Source: Rhabdophis nuchalis
Taxonomy: Eukaryota > Chordata > Lepidosauria > Squamata > Natricidae
Direction of reading: 5' to 3'
DNA: 64,000 bases
NCBI GenBank assembly: GCA_039707465.1
Contig: CM077645.1
Location: 160,215,003-160,279,002 of the forward strand
Shown here in pieces: positions 43,617 through 55,129 of the stretch. Made by a program: the position numbers and the translations under genes. Numbering within the stretch: the stretch's first letter is position 1; every line of letters starts with the position of its first letter. The notes under the pieces are model-generated. The model saw nothing but the letters and a program-made list of their open reading frames with translations, was not told the origin of the DNA and did not search any database.

Positions 43617-46452
43617 CAAATAATAATAATAATAATAATAATTTTAATTTATATCCCGCTCTCTCTCCCCAAAGGGGACTCGAGGCGGGGCACAGGCAAT
43701 TAAAAATACAAATAAAGCACAAGCAAATACAAAATACAGAGTTAAAAATAGATTAAATAGATCCTGCGCTAAAACCCATAAACTAAACTAAAAATTACCC
43801 CTAAAAAACCCTAACCTAAAAAGAGACTACCCAAGGCCGGCCAGACGAAAAAAGTGCGTCTTTAATTTTAAGCGGAAGGAGCGGAGGTCCGTGGTTGTCC
43901 TGATATCGGGGGGAAGGTCATTCCAGAGGGCTGGGCCCGCCACAGAGAAGGCCCTTCCCCTGGGCGTCGCCCGCTGACAAAGTCTAGTGGACGGCACCCG
44001 GAGAAGTCCCTCTCTGTGGGAGCGAATCGGCCGTGACGATGTATGGGGCAGGATCCGATCCCGCAGGTAGCTAGGTCCCGAGCCATGGAGCGCTTTGAAG
44101 ATGGTAATTAACACCTTGAAGCGCACCCGGAAGACGACAGGTAGCCAGTGCAGCTCGCGCAACAGCGGTGTTACATGGGCAAACCTAGAGGTGCCCATAA
44201 TTGCTCGCGCGGCTGCATTCTGGACCAACTGAAGCCTCCGGGTACACCTCAAGGGGAGCCCCATGTAGAGAGAGTTGCAATAATCCAGTCGGGATGTCAC
44301 GAGAGCATGAGTGACTGTGCGAAGGGCGTCCCGATCCAATAGGGGGCGCAACTGGCGTACCAGGCGAACCTGGTAAAACGCCCTCCTGGCCACAGCTGTC
44401 ACTTGATCTTCCATGGACAGCCGGGTATCCAGGAGGACACCCAAGTTGCGCGCCCCATCCACAGGGGCAAGATGTTCGCCCCCTATGGCCAGCGTTGGAG
44501 AGAGCTGGTTGAATCGGGCAGCCGGAAACCACAGCCACTCGGTCTTGGTCGGGTTGAGCCTAAGTCCGTTACTTCCCATCCAGATCCGCACGGCTTCCAG
44601 GCACTGGCACATCACCGCTACGGCATCGTTGGGGTGGTTTGGGGTAGATATGTACAGCTGGGTGTCATCAGCGTACAGGTGGTACTCTACCCCAAAACCA
44701 CGGATGATCTCGCCCAGCGGCTTCATGTATGCGTTAAACAGGAGAGGCGAGAGGACCGACCCCTGAGGCACCCCGCATGTGAGGGGTCTCGGGGTCGACC
44801 TCTGCTCTCCTGCCCGCACAAATTGCGATCGGCCAGAGAGGTAGGAGGAGAACCACCGTAAAACGGTGCCTCCCACCCCCAATCCCCCCAGCCGATGCAA
44901 TAGGATACCATGGTCGATGGTATCGAAAGCCGCCGAGAGGTCTAATAGGACCAGGATGGAGGAACATCCCCCATCTCTGGCCCTCCAGAGATCATCTACC
45001 AACGCGACCAATGCCGTCTCGGTGCTATGCCCGGGCCGAAAGCCGGACTGGCGCGGATCTAGATAGTCAACTTCCTCCAGGTGACGGGGAAACTGTTGTG
45101 CCACCACACTCTCAACAACCTTCGCCAAGAAGGGAAGGTTGGAGACTGGACGGTAGTTGTTCAAAAGAGCTGGGTCCAAAGAGGGCTTCTTGAGGAGGGG
45201 CCTCACCATGGCCTCTTTTAGGGAGGCAGGCAAGGAACCCTCACTCAAGGATGCGTTGACAACCTCTTGGAGCCAGCCTCGTGTCACCTCCCAGGATGCC
45301 AGTACAAGCCAGGAGGGGCACGGGTCCAATAAACATGTGGTGGCTCGCAGTCGCCCACGTAGCCTGTCCATATCCTCGGAAGTAACGGAGTCAAACTCCT
45401 CCCAAACAAGATCTCTCTCGTGGCATCCCACTGGGCCATGAATGGGGGTTAGCTCACTCTGTATCTGGGCGGTTTTCTCCTGCAGAAAAATCACAAATTC
45501 CTCTGCTCTACACTGTAGCGGGGCTTCCCGTTCCCTCTGTTGAAGGAGGGAGCGGGTCACCCTAAACAGGGCGGCAGGGCGGTTTTCTGCGGATGCTATG
45601 AGAGTGGCACAATGATGACGTTTGGCCACCCTCAGCGCCACAATGTAAGTCCGTAAATGGGCTCTTACCTGTGTCCAGTCAGATTCAGAGCGGCTAGCCC
45701 TCCATCTTCTCTCTAGGCATCTCTTGCGGCGTTTCATCACCCGCAGCTCCTCAGTGAACCAAGGAGCCAGGGTGGTTCGCCGCCGTGAGAGAGGCCGCAA
45801 GGGCGCGACCCGATCTAAGGCTCCCACGGCCGCACTATTCCATGCGGCCGTGAGGTCCTCCATCGGGGCACGGGTCAGGGATACAGGAAATGGCCCAAGC
45901 GCTGTCTGGAACCCATCCGGGTCCATCAAGCGCCTGGGGCGGTACCAGATTGGGGACTCTGGTTCCGCCTCCCCGCGGAGGGGAGCAGCGGTCGGAAAGT
46001 CGAGCCGGAGAAGTGAGTGGTCTGACCATGACAAGGGTGTGATGACTATATCCCCTGTACCCAGATCACTTTTCCATTGGCCCGAGACGAAGATGAGGTC
46101 CGGCGTATGTCCACCCTCGTGGGTGGGGCCCTGAATTACTTGGGTCAGGTCCATGGCCGTCATGGAAGCCATGAACTCCCGAGCTACCACGGATGATTCG
46201 CCCAACGATGGCAGGTTAAAGTCCCCCATGACTATAAGTCTGGGGGTCTCCACTGCCACCGTAGCGATCACCTCCAGGAGCTCGGGCAGGGCTGCTGCTA
46301 CATAGCGGGGAGCCAGGTATACAACCAGCAAGCCCAACTGCCTCCCTAGGCCCCACTTCACGCAGAGGGACTCACAGCCGGAAGTCTGAGGCACAATGGT
46401 CTCTCTCGGCTCAAGGCCTTCCTTAATAATGACCGCTACCCCACCACCCCTT
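43617..46452 (-). mobile_element. L2/CR1-group LINE, 5'-truncated, ORF open
   Basis: The AAT microsatellite and hairpin TCCCCAAAGGGGA (43666-43678) mark the 3' end at the left. At the right the element stops abruptly inside the endonuclease (plus strand CCCCACCACCCC then unrelated TTTAAAATAATT). It is about 2.8 kb and closely similar to the LINE at 32642-36537, in the opposite direction. Confidence 0.9.
43827..46394 (-). CDS. LINE endonuclease (partial) / reverse transcriptase
   Basis: This 855-codon frame has no stop or frameshift. It begins inside the endonuclease domain, so the listed ATG is only the first one after truncation; the frame is open back to the truncation point. Endonuclease motifs VMGDFNLPS and WSDHSLL are present, while the N-terminal NAR and ETW motifs are lost with the 5' end. 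Reverse-transcriptase motifs DLSAAFDTIDHG, CGVPQGSVLSPLLF and YADDTQLY are intact, followed by LDYCNSLYMGLP and ALWNDLPPDIRTTTDLRSF. An open frame of this length implies recent insertion. With no promoter and no complete endonuclease, autonomous activity is unlikely. Confidence 0.85.
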   Translation of the reverse strand: MPQTSGCESLCVKWGLGRQLGLLVVYLAPRYVAAALPELLEVIATVAVETPRLIVMGDFNLPSLGESSVVAREFMASMTAMDLTQVIQGPTHEGGHTPDLIFVSGQWKSDLGTGDIVITPLSWSDHSLLRLDFPTAAPLRGEAEPESPIWYRPRRLMDPDGFQTALGPFPVSLTRAPMEDLTAAWNSAAVGALDRVAPLRPLSRRRTTLAPWFTEELRVMKRRKRCLERRWRASRSESDWTQVRAHLRTYIVALRVAKRHHCATLIASAENRPAALFRVTRSLLQQREREAPLQCRAEEFVIFLQEKTAQIQSELTPIHGPVGCHERDLVWEEFDSVTSEDMDRLRGRLRATTCLLDPCPSWLVLASWEVTRGWLQEVVNASLSEGSLPASLKEAMVRPLLKKPSLDPALLNNYRPVSNLPFLAKVVESVVAQQFPRHLEEVDYLDPRQSGFRPGHSTETALVALVDDLWRARDGGCSSILVLLDLSAAFDTIDHGILLHRLGGLGVGGTVLRWFSSYLSGRSQFVRAGEQRSTPRPLTCGVPQGSVLSPLLFNAYMKPLGEIIRGFGVEYHLYADDTQLYISTPNHPNDAVAVMCQCLEAVRIWMGSNGLRLNPTKTEWLWFPAARFNQLSPTLAIGGEHLAPVDGARNLGVLLDTRLSMEDQVTAVARRAFYQVRLVRQLRPLLDRDALRTVTHALVTSRLDYCNSLYMGLPLRCTRRLQLVQNAAARAIMGTSRFAHVTPLLRELHWLPVVFRVRFKVLITIFKALHGSGPSYLRDRILPHTSSRPIRSHREGLLRVPSTRLCQRATPRGRAFSVAGPALWNDLPPDIRTTTDLRSFRLKLKTHFFRLAGLG

Positions 46453-46810
46453 TAAAATAATTTAAAGACTGACATGTATACCCATCTTATACCCTGATCT
46501 TGTTCAGATTGCAAATTTCATTGCTGGCAGTCAGGTGCCTGAGAGAATTGTCAAAGGACTATCCAAGTCTTTGCAGAAAGCAATGATAATTGTTCACCAC
46601 GTATCTGGTGGCTACCGCTATTTTCAGAAATCTTAGCTCAAGGGACAGATTGATATGATTGTTAAGAAAATCTGCTGTCCACTAACTAGAGAACATGAGC
46701 AATTGGCCTTTGCCTGCACCAATTATCTCTGGAAAAATTACATGTGGATTAAGAAAATTTGACTGTGCTGTGGGTTGCCCTCTATTTGGTCTTTTTCCTC
46801 TCTATTTCCA
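46453..46810. other. No recognisable feature
   Basis: Spacer between the LINE truncation point and duplicated segment copy 2. Confidence 0.4.
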
Positions 46811-47963
46811 CTATAAAAGTTTTCAGATTTTGAATAGTTGGTCTTGAAGGTTGCTAGATATTGTAGAAAGGTGGACCAAATATTACATTTCCCTCAATGA
46901 GGTTGAACACTTTTTTCAATGGCAAATGTAGTATGTTGCATAACTTGTGGAATGTTATCCCACAGATGATTAGGGCTGCAGCCTTGTGGAGGAGAAAGGT
47001 TATTATTTCTTCTCAAAACATTTCTGGATAGCATCCCTGAGCAACATGAAGTGAGGATTGAGAAGCTCCTGGGGGAAAGGAAGTGCTGCCAAAGTTTAGT
47101 AATAGCCACCGGTAAGGAATTTAAAATAATTAGATTACCATATAAAGTGTTAACTCCATCACTTTGCACACTTTCCTGGGTCTTGAAATAAGTTCATATC
47201 CAAAAAGGGAGTACTGGCGATTGGATTTCCAAAATTATTCTTTCTGATACATTTTGAGATGAAGCCAACACCCTGTAGAATTGTTACCGAAATGGATCCA
47301 TTTAACCATCCATTTAGCCATCTGATTTATACACCATCCAATAACAAAAGTTCTCCATCTGAGATTTGGGGGACTTCCTGTGAACATTACAGCAAAATCT
47401 CAGGCATTAGAACCTGAAATGTATCATTCCTTCGGTGCAAATAAATGCCAGGGCGATGGGGGAGGAGAAGTGACTTGAAAGAGTCTTAACAGTTAGTGCT
47501 GAATGAGTCCTCTACACAAATATCCTTTAAATTAATTCAGTTGAGGTTTATCTATTCTCAATCAGATATTGAAAACTTTGTCTGTCTTTAATTTGGATTA
47601 CCAGGTACTGGAGATCAGCAATTGAAAATGGATATTATTCATCAGGTTCTACCTGATGAAAATCTATTAACTTCCTGACCACAATCAGTAGAAAGAATGC
47701 TAAGCTTTGTGATAAAGTGAGTCTCTGAATTCTTTATTGTTGTCACCACTGCAAATTGCCAAATTATAGCTGTAAATTACCAAGAAGCAAGTGCGCAATT
47801 TCCTGTTTGCAGTGGGAAGGAACAGAAAATATAGACCTTTATTTACATTTAATATATCTGAAAATGTGGCTCTTTTTCACGTAATCCTATTCCCCAAATA
47901 TCTGAAGTCCCTGCTCATTCACTTGGTGATATTAATGTTTTGACCACGGAAGTCTTAGCTGGT
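46811..47963 (+). repeat. Duplicated segment, copy 2
   Basis: This is the direct partner of 37350-38716, offset by about 9.25 kb. The last kilobase is nearly identical; the first 140 bases are loosely related. It ends in CTTAGCTGGTCCCTGC next to a GGAT microsatellite. Confidence 0.85.
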
Positions 47964-47971
47964 CCCTGCCA

Positions 47972-48080
47972 TGGATGGATGGAAGGACGGATGGATGGAT
48001 GGATGGATGGATGGATGGATGGATGGATGGATGGATGGATGGAATGAAGGAAGGAAGGAAGGAAGGAAGGAAGGAAGGCC
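47972..48080. repeat. GGAT then GGAA microsatellite
   Basis: About 17 GGAT units, then about 9 GGAA units. These give spurious repetitive frames on both strands. Confidence 0.95.
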
Positions 48081-50097
48081 ATGCCGTTAACATCAGTTTG
48101 ATTGCACTTATTGTTCATCTTTCCCAATCTTGTATAGATTTCTTTGACCCATTTCTAATAAATAAATATGAGGGGGGGGGGGGTTTGTTGAAAATAGTGC
48201 AAGGTCAAAATGCTAATCTGTTGGATGTTTTAAGAAGAGTGCCGAAGAATTCAGTATATTTGTTCCTTTAGGCTGGAAAGTGTATTAATGCCTACCTCCC
48301 CCTTATCAATATGGTTAAAATTCCTGAATCCCTTGATGAAACAAAGTAAAATATTGCTCCCTATGCCCTGGTTTTTTTGGGGGGAGGGCAATACTCAGTA
48401 CTGTGACACACACGTTCTACTGAATAAATTGGACTTACTTAACAGAATTGTTTGTTTGGATGGCCCTTTTATTTGACATTGTGTAGAGAAGAAAACCATT
48501 GTTTGGCTATAAGAAGATTCTCGTTTATATTATTTTAAACCTGAAATCTGTTTAGTTTTCCGACTGAATAACTAACAAGACAATCCTCCTCTTCTATTAC
48601 AAAAGTTCGCCAAGAATATAATGTGCTTTTGAAAAACTAGAAATGTGCCAGTGTATAAAGTTCCCAAGTAAGCTCTTTTGCAAGTAAATAAGAATTGGTC
48701 CCTCCTTTCTCACACGATCATCATAATCTCCTTTCCTTAGTAACAAGTTACATTGTTTTCTTGCCCGATGTTGAAAGCATAGGTATGAGGGGGTAGAGGG
48801 GAAAAAGCAAGGCGTATTCTCTGTTTTTGTATTTTTCATACCATTTTTAAATCTGACACTTATCTGAATGGTCAGGAGAGAACAGAAGATGCTGTCAGCT
48901 CTTCTGGTAGTATTTTTGTATTGTCTTAATTTTTTTTTTTATCATACTACTGTATCTTCTCCCATTCAATACCAATAGCATCATGACATATTTGTTATCA
49001 TGGACACTGTCTCAAAGGCGGCAAATAGGCTAAGATGTTACTGTAGTAAGCTTGCTCTTCTTGGCTCATGAATATCTGCGAACAGACTTCTTGACATGCG
49101 TAGGATCCTCTACCTTGCATTTTATGCTTTTCCCCGCAAATAAGGAAAGGGGTGAGGAGGAAAAAAAAATACCAGAGCTGGAAAATTATTTATCTTTGGG
49201 GAGTTCTAAATACAAACTTATATGGGATGTGACATTGAAAAGCCTAAATTTTGCCCTTGCCTTTCTTGCACTATTAAATCTTTCTTGCACTATTAAATCT
49301 TTGATATTTTAACAGAAACAAAACAGCCACCTTAGTGTTAGGAGGAGCCTCCGTAGCACTTGGAAATGTAAAATGTTCCGAAGAATAAGATTTTTATACT
49401 GACAGAAACTATTTGCAACAGAGGAGACAGTAATAGCGCTGCGGTTAAGAGAAAATCCTTGAGGGCTTCTTGCCATTATGTTCATTGTGACAAAGATTAA
49501 ACCAGTTATCTCCTGTCCTAAGTGGGACTGTGTGTTTACCATTAGATTTTGAAATATATCCTGAATGCTGGTTCAGCCATGCATGGCACCCGATTTCACT
49601 GAGTGATAGATTGCACACGTGAATAAGTCATCAAGACAGAGAAGAACTTTTAAATCACCTCAAACTATCCCAGATACAATGATTTTCACACATCCGGGCA
49701 TTGAATCATTGAGTGTGTGTTAAGAAACCAGTCATAAACTGCTGCTCAATTTTAGCTTTTTTCTTACCACTGTTGACCTGAAGACCTGTCTGAAATGTGG
49801 CTAGTTTATAGACCATGCTGCTTTTCAGATACCGTTCCCCAAAGGTGTTTTATAACAGATTGAGGCATGGTCTTATTATCGTTCTATAACTCTTTAAAGC
49901 AGCTGAGGCTTTCCTTGGCTTCAACCAGCAGCTGTTTACAAGCACAATTGTTTCAAAATGCCACATGCATAGCTAGCTCTATGTGCTTCAAAATATGCAC
50001 TTTTTGAGAATCAAATATAAATACTGCACCAGCGTACTACTTTCATTTCATATAGGTCATTGGCATAATATGTTGAGACAGCAAGTTAATTCTATGA
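48081..50097. other. No recognisable gene
   Basis: Contains a G run (48173-48183) and a 21-bp tandem duplication (CTTGCACTATTAAATCTTT twice, 49263-49305). No domain or transposon is recognised. Confidence 0.45.
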
Positions 50098-50851
50098 TTC
50101 AATTCAATTCAATTCAAATTTAATTTGTAGAACCACTCCCTCTCCCCACCGGGACTCGGGGCGGTGCACAGGGAAAGTAAAAACAATAAATATACAAATA
50201 TAAATACATAATATAAAAACAGATTAAATCTATTCCTGTGCTAAAACCCGTTAAACTAAAATACCCAGCAGCTATAAATAAGTTTAAAACCCCATAGAAA
50301 GAGAGACTAGCCTAGGCCGGCCAAGCGGAAAAAGTGTGTTTTTAATTTCAGACTGAAGGAGCGGAGGTCCGTAGTCGTTCTAATATCGGGGGGAAGGTCG
50401 TTCCAGAGGGCCGGGCCCGCCACAGAGAGAGCCCTTCCCCTGGGCGTCGCCCGCTGACACAGTCTAGTGGACGGCACCCGGAGAAGTCCCTCTCTGTGGG
50501 AGCGAATCGGCCGTGAGGATGTCCGATCCCGCAGGTAGCTAGGTCCCGAGCCATGGAGCGCTTTAAAGATGATAATTAACACCTTGAAACGCACCCGGAA
50601 GATGACAGGCAGCCAGTGCAGCTCGCGCAAGAGCGGTGTTACATGGGTAAACCTGGCGGTTCCCATAATTGCTCGAGCGGCTGCGTTCTGGACTAGCTGA
50701 AGTCTCCGGGTGCACCTCAAGGGGAGCCCCATGTAGAGAGAGTTACAATAGTCCAGTCGGGATGTCACGAGCGCATGAGTGACTGTGCAAAGGGCGTCCC
50801 GATCCAATAGGGGGCGCAATTGGCGAACCAGGCGAACCTGGTAAAACGCCC
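50098..50851 (-). mobile_element. L2/CR1-group LINE, 5'-truncated
   Basis: An AATTC microsatellite at the left is followed by the TCCCCACCGGGA hairpin and the C-terminal coding part. The 170-codon frame at 50307-50819 reads LVTSRLDYCNSLYMGLPLRC to FFRLAGLG. An in-frame deletion removes a few residues after SYLRDR. The right edge is the truncation point (GTAAAACGCCC). Confidence 0.9.
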
Positions 50852-51330
50852 AGGTTCTTCCATTAAATGGTAATCCTTCATTAAGGATTGCTCAAAAAAC
50901 ATTAGATACCTCCTTCCAACTTCAGAGAATAACAGTTTCTTTTTGTGTGTGTATTTTTTTATTGAAGAATTTATTTACAGATTTAAAAACAATAGAAATT
51001 TAAGACAAGTAAAAGAAACGGATAAGTAAATAAGTAAGAAAAGAAAGAGAAAAAGGAAAAAGACAAGGGGGAAAAGATATAAAGAAGGGGCTTTTGATTT
51101 TCTTTACAGCAATTATGAATGCATACAGTTATAGTTATCGCTATATATAGTTATAATGCAGAACCTTTCTTTCCATATTCTATTCTTTCTAATCATCAAA
51201 TTCACAAATTGGAAATTGGAGGGGGGGGGTGTTTCAGCAAAAAGTCTATAATGAGCTTCAAGTCATTGACAAATGTAATTATTTTGTTTTCCCTAATCAA
51301 ACAAGTCAATTTTGTCATCTCTACAAATTC
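50852..51330. other. No gene; A-rich tract
   Basis: TTTTTTTATTGAAGAATTTA followed by an A/G-rich stretch (50960-51080) could be a reversed L1-type 3' end; evidence is compositional only. Confidence 0.35.
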
Positions 51331-51552
51331 TGGAAGAGCTGTGGTGGTGCAGTAATTAGAATGTAGTATTGCGGACTAACACTGCCGACTGCCAGCAGTT
51401 CAATCCTGACTGACTCAAGGTTGATTCAGCCTTTCATCCTTCCTAGGTTGAGGACCTAAATTGTTGAGGGCGATATGCTGATTCTATAAACTACTTAGAG
51501 AGGTCTGTAAAGCACTATGAAGCAGTATATAAATCTAAGTGTCAGTGTTAAT
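51331..51552 (+). mobile_element. Sauria-type SINE
   Basis: GGTGGTGCAGTAATTAGAAT (A-box region) and CAGTTCAATCCTGACTGACT (B-box region) are followed by GGTTGATTCAGCCTTTCATC and ACTTAGAGAGGTCTGTAAAG. The copy is diverged. Confidence 0.85.
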
Positions 51553-52201
51553 GCATTTTACCAAACATACCTCCATTGTGACTATTTCAGAGTCTTTCAA
51601 AATTCTGACTTTCTGAATACAAGCTTTGATTAGAAATCTTTGCTTTTGCCTCCAGTTGTATCTAAGAGATTAATATTGTCAAATCTTCACCATTCTTTGC
51701 ATCTATAATATATAATCAAGATTTTAAACAATTTTATTATCTCTTTCTCTCCCTTCCCCCCTCTCTCCTGGGGATTACAGGTAACAAGAAAAAGAGGAGG
51801 GAAATTCCAGTCAACCAGGGCAGAGTATGGGACAGATTATGATTTACTTCTATTAATATAAAGATTAAACTGAAAATTAAAAAAAATGTTACTGTTTCAA
51901 AAATAATTGGGGAAACACAGAATGTAAAATCCATGTTAAAAATATCATTCCAATATGAGTAAATTACTCTGAATAAAACCTTAGGAAGAGATGAGATACT
52001 GTAAAACTGAACTGTGGGAGAGAGAGAAAACCACAAAATTTTGAAAAGATCCAAATAGATTGCTGAAGAACCTATTAAGACAGCTGAGAAAACAAATGTG
52101 ATATGAAAACTTTGAGCTACAAAGGTGTGTGATGATTAACCATAAACTTCCTATATTAAGAAGATAAGAGAAGGAAAGATATCTTAATCAAGACTATCAG
52201 A
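51553..52201. other. No recognisable gene
   Basis: AT-rich spacer; the frame of 105 codons at 51737-52054 (minus) is hydrophobic from A/T bias and has no domain. Confidence 0.4.
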
Positions 52202-52433
52202 CATTGGTTCCATGTAATTTTACCGCTGGTTCACCAGGCACCAAAAATGTGATCACGCGTGCACGCCTTCCACACATGCACTTTGCTTGTGTGTGTGGCT
52301 TACATGCATGCATGTGGCTTGCAAAATGTGGCTAAATAGGATGGCATAGTGCCAGGGCGGGGAGATGGGGGCAGGCCTGCCTGCAGGTCACCGGCCACCC
52401 GAACTGGTCCAAACCAGCTGAATACCACCACTG
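52202..52433. mobile_element. hAT-type MITE, eroded
   Basis: CATTGGTTCCATGTAATTTT and ATACCACCACTG resemble the ends of the CAGTGGTGGGATTC family. The interior has GTGATCACGCGTGCACGCC and CACATGCAC phrases. No clean target duplication was found. Confidence 0.45.
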
Positions 52434-52784
52434 AAGCCTATCCACAAACAGAAGAATTAATTGTGAAAAGGAAAAAAGACTGTGAAATATGTTCAAGCAG
52501 GTCAGGAAGTCCCAGGAAAATGTACAGCTCCGAGAGAAGTACTCAGCAATAAGAAAGGAAGAAATATGATAAAGGCAAATGAGGTTAAAGCAAGGTGGCA
52601 AAACTATCCTTTCAAAGTGGGCCAGAAGCATCTATTTCAAAACAAAAACAGCTCCATTATAAAATGAGGCATGACAGGCAACAAACTGATGTAAAAAAAA
52701 AAAAGCACCAGGTGCACTGAATTGCTTAAAGCAGCTGCAAAAGAAGCAGCTAAAGTATTAGCAGCTCCATGAGAACAAATATGG
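52434..52784. other. No recognisable feature
   Basis: A-rich sequence; no domain or repeat recognised. Confidence 0.4.
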
Positions 52785-52965
52785 AATGCTATCCAGCCTA
52801 GAGATGGAAATAGATTATGAAGGGTTCTTTGTGCTCTCTGAGCTTGCCTGTTTTCTTGCAGATGTTTCATTACCCAAACTAGGTAACATCATTAGTGCTG
52901 ATAAGGCTCAGGGACCACCAAGGACCTCTCATGTCAACCCTGAGCTACAAATATTCTCCTTTATT
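52785..52965 (-). mobile_element. Penelope-like fragment
   Basis: On the plus strand GTGCTCTCTGAGCTTGCCTG, TTTTCTTGCAGATGTTTCAT and TACCCAAACTAGGTAACATC are a familiar dispersed repeat of squamates. Read on minus it carries a hammerhead-like motif. No coding part remains. Confidence 0.5.
52838..52911 (-). ncRNA. Hammerhead-ribozyme-like motif
   Basis: On the minus strand CTAATGA (complement of 52889-52895) stands where CTGATGA is expected. It is followed by stem II TTACC/GGTAA around TAGTTTG, then GAAAC (complement of 52864-52868) and ATC. Stem I can form from GCA with TGC next to the core, GCC with GGC further out, and CTGAG with CTCAG at the base. One extra base sits between core and stem II, as in the other family. 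Two core or cleavage-site bases differ from consensus, so this copy is probably inactive. Confidence 0.45.
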
Positions 52966-53239
52966 AGGAAAAGATTATGTTGTATCTATCAAGGCTATGT
53001 AAATCTTTCAGAAGAGGTGTTTTGCAATGCCTAACAGCAAATATAAAACACCTCTTTTTGGACAGTTAAAGCAGCCACCTCCTTTGCCAGGCTCATAATG
53101 CTTATAAGAATATTATCCTCACAAATATCTCTGCACAAAGCAACTTTATACATATGAAAAACCAATAAGGGACCACTTCTGGAACAACCATTAGTCCAGA
53201 AAATGACCAAACTCCTCAAAAAAAGAGAGTCTTTATTCA
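52966..53239. other. No recognisable feature
   Basis: Spacer; no repeat recognised. Confidence 0.35.
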
Positions 53240-53605
53240 ACCAGGCAATGCCGGTTGGCGACACCTAGGGGAAGGGCCTTCTCTGTGGCAGGCCCAGCCC
53301 TCTGGAACGACCTACCCCCCAAACTGCGCACCACCTCGGACCTCCACCTCTTCCGCCAATGTCTCAAGACTTATTTATTCCAACAAGCTGGCCTAGCATA
53401 ACCCCCGTTTTCTGACTTTTAAATGTGGATAAATTTTAAATTCTTAGGGTTTTATAATGGGTTTTAGCACGGGATATAATTTAATAGTTTTTTAATGATA
53501 TATTTTTGTATTTTGTATGGTTTTTAATATTGCCTGTGCGCCGCCCTGGGTCCTTGCAAGGAGAAGGGTGGGGTATAAATTTAATAAAATAAAATAAATA
53601 AAATA
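53240..53605 (+). mobile_element. L2/CR1-group LINE 3' end, distinct subfamily
   Basis: GGCGACACCTAGGGGAAGGG and CCCTCTGGAACGACCTACCC correspond to the C-terminal coding end. The 3' UTR follows (GGGTTTTAGCACGGGATATA) with hairpin TCCTTGCAAGGA (53551-53562) and an AATAAAAT tail. Several differences from the 32.6-kb copy mark a separate subfamily. Confidence 0.85.
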
Positions 53606-54996
53606 CATACACCTCTTTGGGAGGATTCACCGTACAATAAGACCTGTAGCAAAAATTATCAATGCAAAAACTATTGAGCTACAGTTTTCATGCCTGTAAA
53701 GGCTTCTTAAATAGCTTACAAAGAATATTACTACCATATAATATCAAGAAAAATACCAGATTAACTAATTGGCTTCAGAAAAAGTAGAAGGATACGTCTT
53801 CGAATAACTTATCTAAGAAAAATAATAGGAAAAGTAAGAGTGTAGAGAAGAGGCTTATCTTTCATTGACAGTATGGCTTTGAGAAGAACGTGTAGTAAAG
53901 TGCAGAAAACCATAAGTATTATAACACTTGACCATTCCTGTGGAGAATCTTTACAATTGGTGAATTTACTATGAATAGTGAAGAAGTGAAAGTGGGCAAT
54001 TTTGTCCTTCGGGGACCCATGAATAAAGATGTGAATAATATGCTAGAGAAAGAAAAAGCAAATTAATCTTAGAAAAAAGGGGGCAATGACAAACTTAGTC
54101 AAGAGCATAAAAAAGAAGAACATTGGTGGTAATATATAATTGTGAGCATTGGACTCTGGGATTGAGAAAAGATACACACCTTTGAATTATGGTTTGGAGA
54201 TGGTTTCTAGGTCATAAATTGCATGAAGAACCAACCAATCAATCCTGGAGCAAGGAAATGCTAACTGCTCCCTTGAGATAATGATCATCAAGCAGAAATT
54301 CACATAATGTGGGCATTTGATTTGAGCAGATGAAGGGCTATAGAAAGAGATTTTATGTGATACAGTTGGGGGACATGATAGGAGATAGCTGGGCTAGAAT
54401 GTGGAGAATGTCAATAGGCAATTGCCCCAAAGCATTGAGTGGAGACACGGGATGAAAAGCATGAGCTAGAGCCTATGAGAAGTAGCCACCTTAACTGTTA
54501 CAATCATTTGTAGCAGTACAGCATCATTTCTCATACTATTACAGAGGTCCAGTTCAAACTGAGCCATGCCATGCACTGGGAAGCTTCAGTCAACATCTAG
54601 CTTACTATGGGAATCTAACAAAAGGAAAAGACATAATGTTGATGGATGGGAGGAAAGAGTTTATTAGACTGTTCTTGGAAGCACTGTGAGTTATTCCTAG
54701 ATACAAGTAATGATGAAAAACATTTGTCCGTACAGTCACCAAGAGCCTAACTTGATTTGATGATACAAGCTAAATACAAAATATGGTCTTTAGAATTCTT
54801 ATATAATGGGAAACAATGCACAATTTCAAAGTCTAAGCAAAAAAATGGAATGCGGATCTACTCATACAGCAAATGACATAAAACAATTAAGCACTGTGGT
54901 AGCCAAATAAATAACACTACCTACTGCTCTTCAAAATGACCCAGAAAAAAATAATTGCTTTGCCTAGCATTGTGACTGCCAAACTGTGCACTAAAG
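53606..54996. other. No recognisable gene
   Basis: A/G-rich sequence with no domain or repeat I recognise. Confidence 0.4.
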
Positions 54997-55129
54997 CAGG
55001 GGTCTTCAACCTTTGCAACTTTAAGTCTGAAGGACTTCAGCTCCCAGACTTCTCCAGCCAGCAAAGCTTGCTGGAGAACTCTGGGCTGAAGTCCTTCAGA
55101 CTTAAAGTTGCAAAGGTTGGAGACCCCTG
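54997..55129. mobile_element. Palindromic fold-back hAT MITE
   Basis: CAGGGGTCTTCAACCTTTGC opens and GCAAAGGTTGGAGACCCCTG closes it. The exact 8-bp duplication CACTAAAG lies at 54989-54996 and 55130-55137. Confidence 0.9.
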
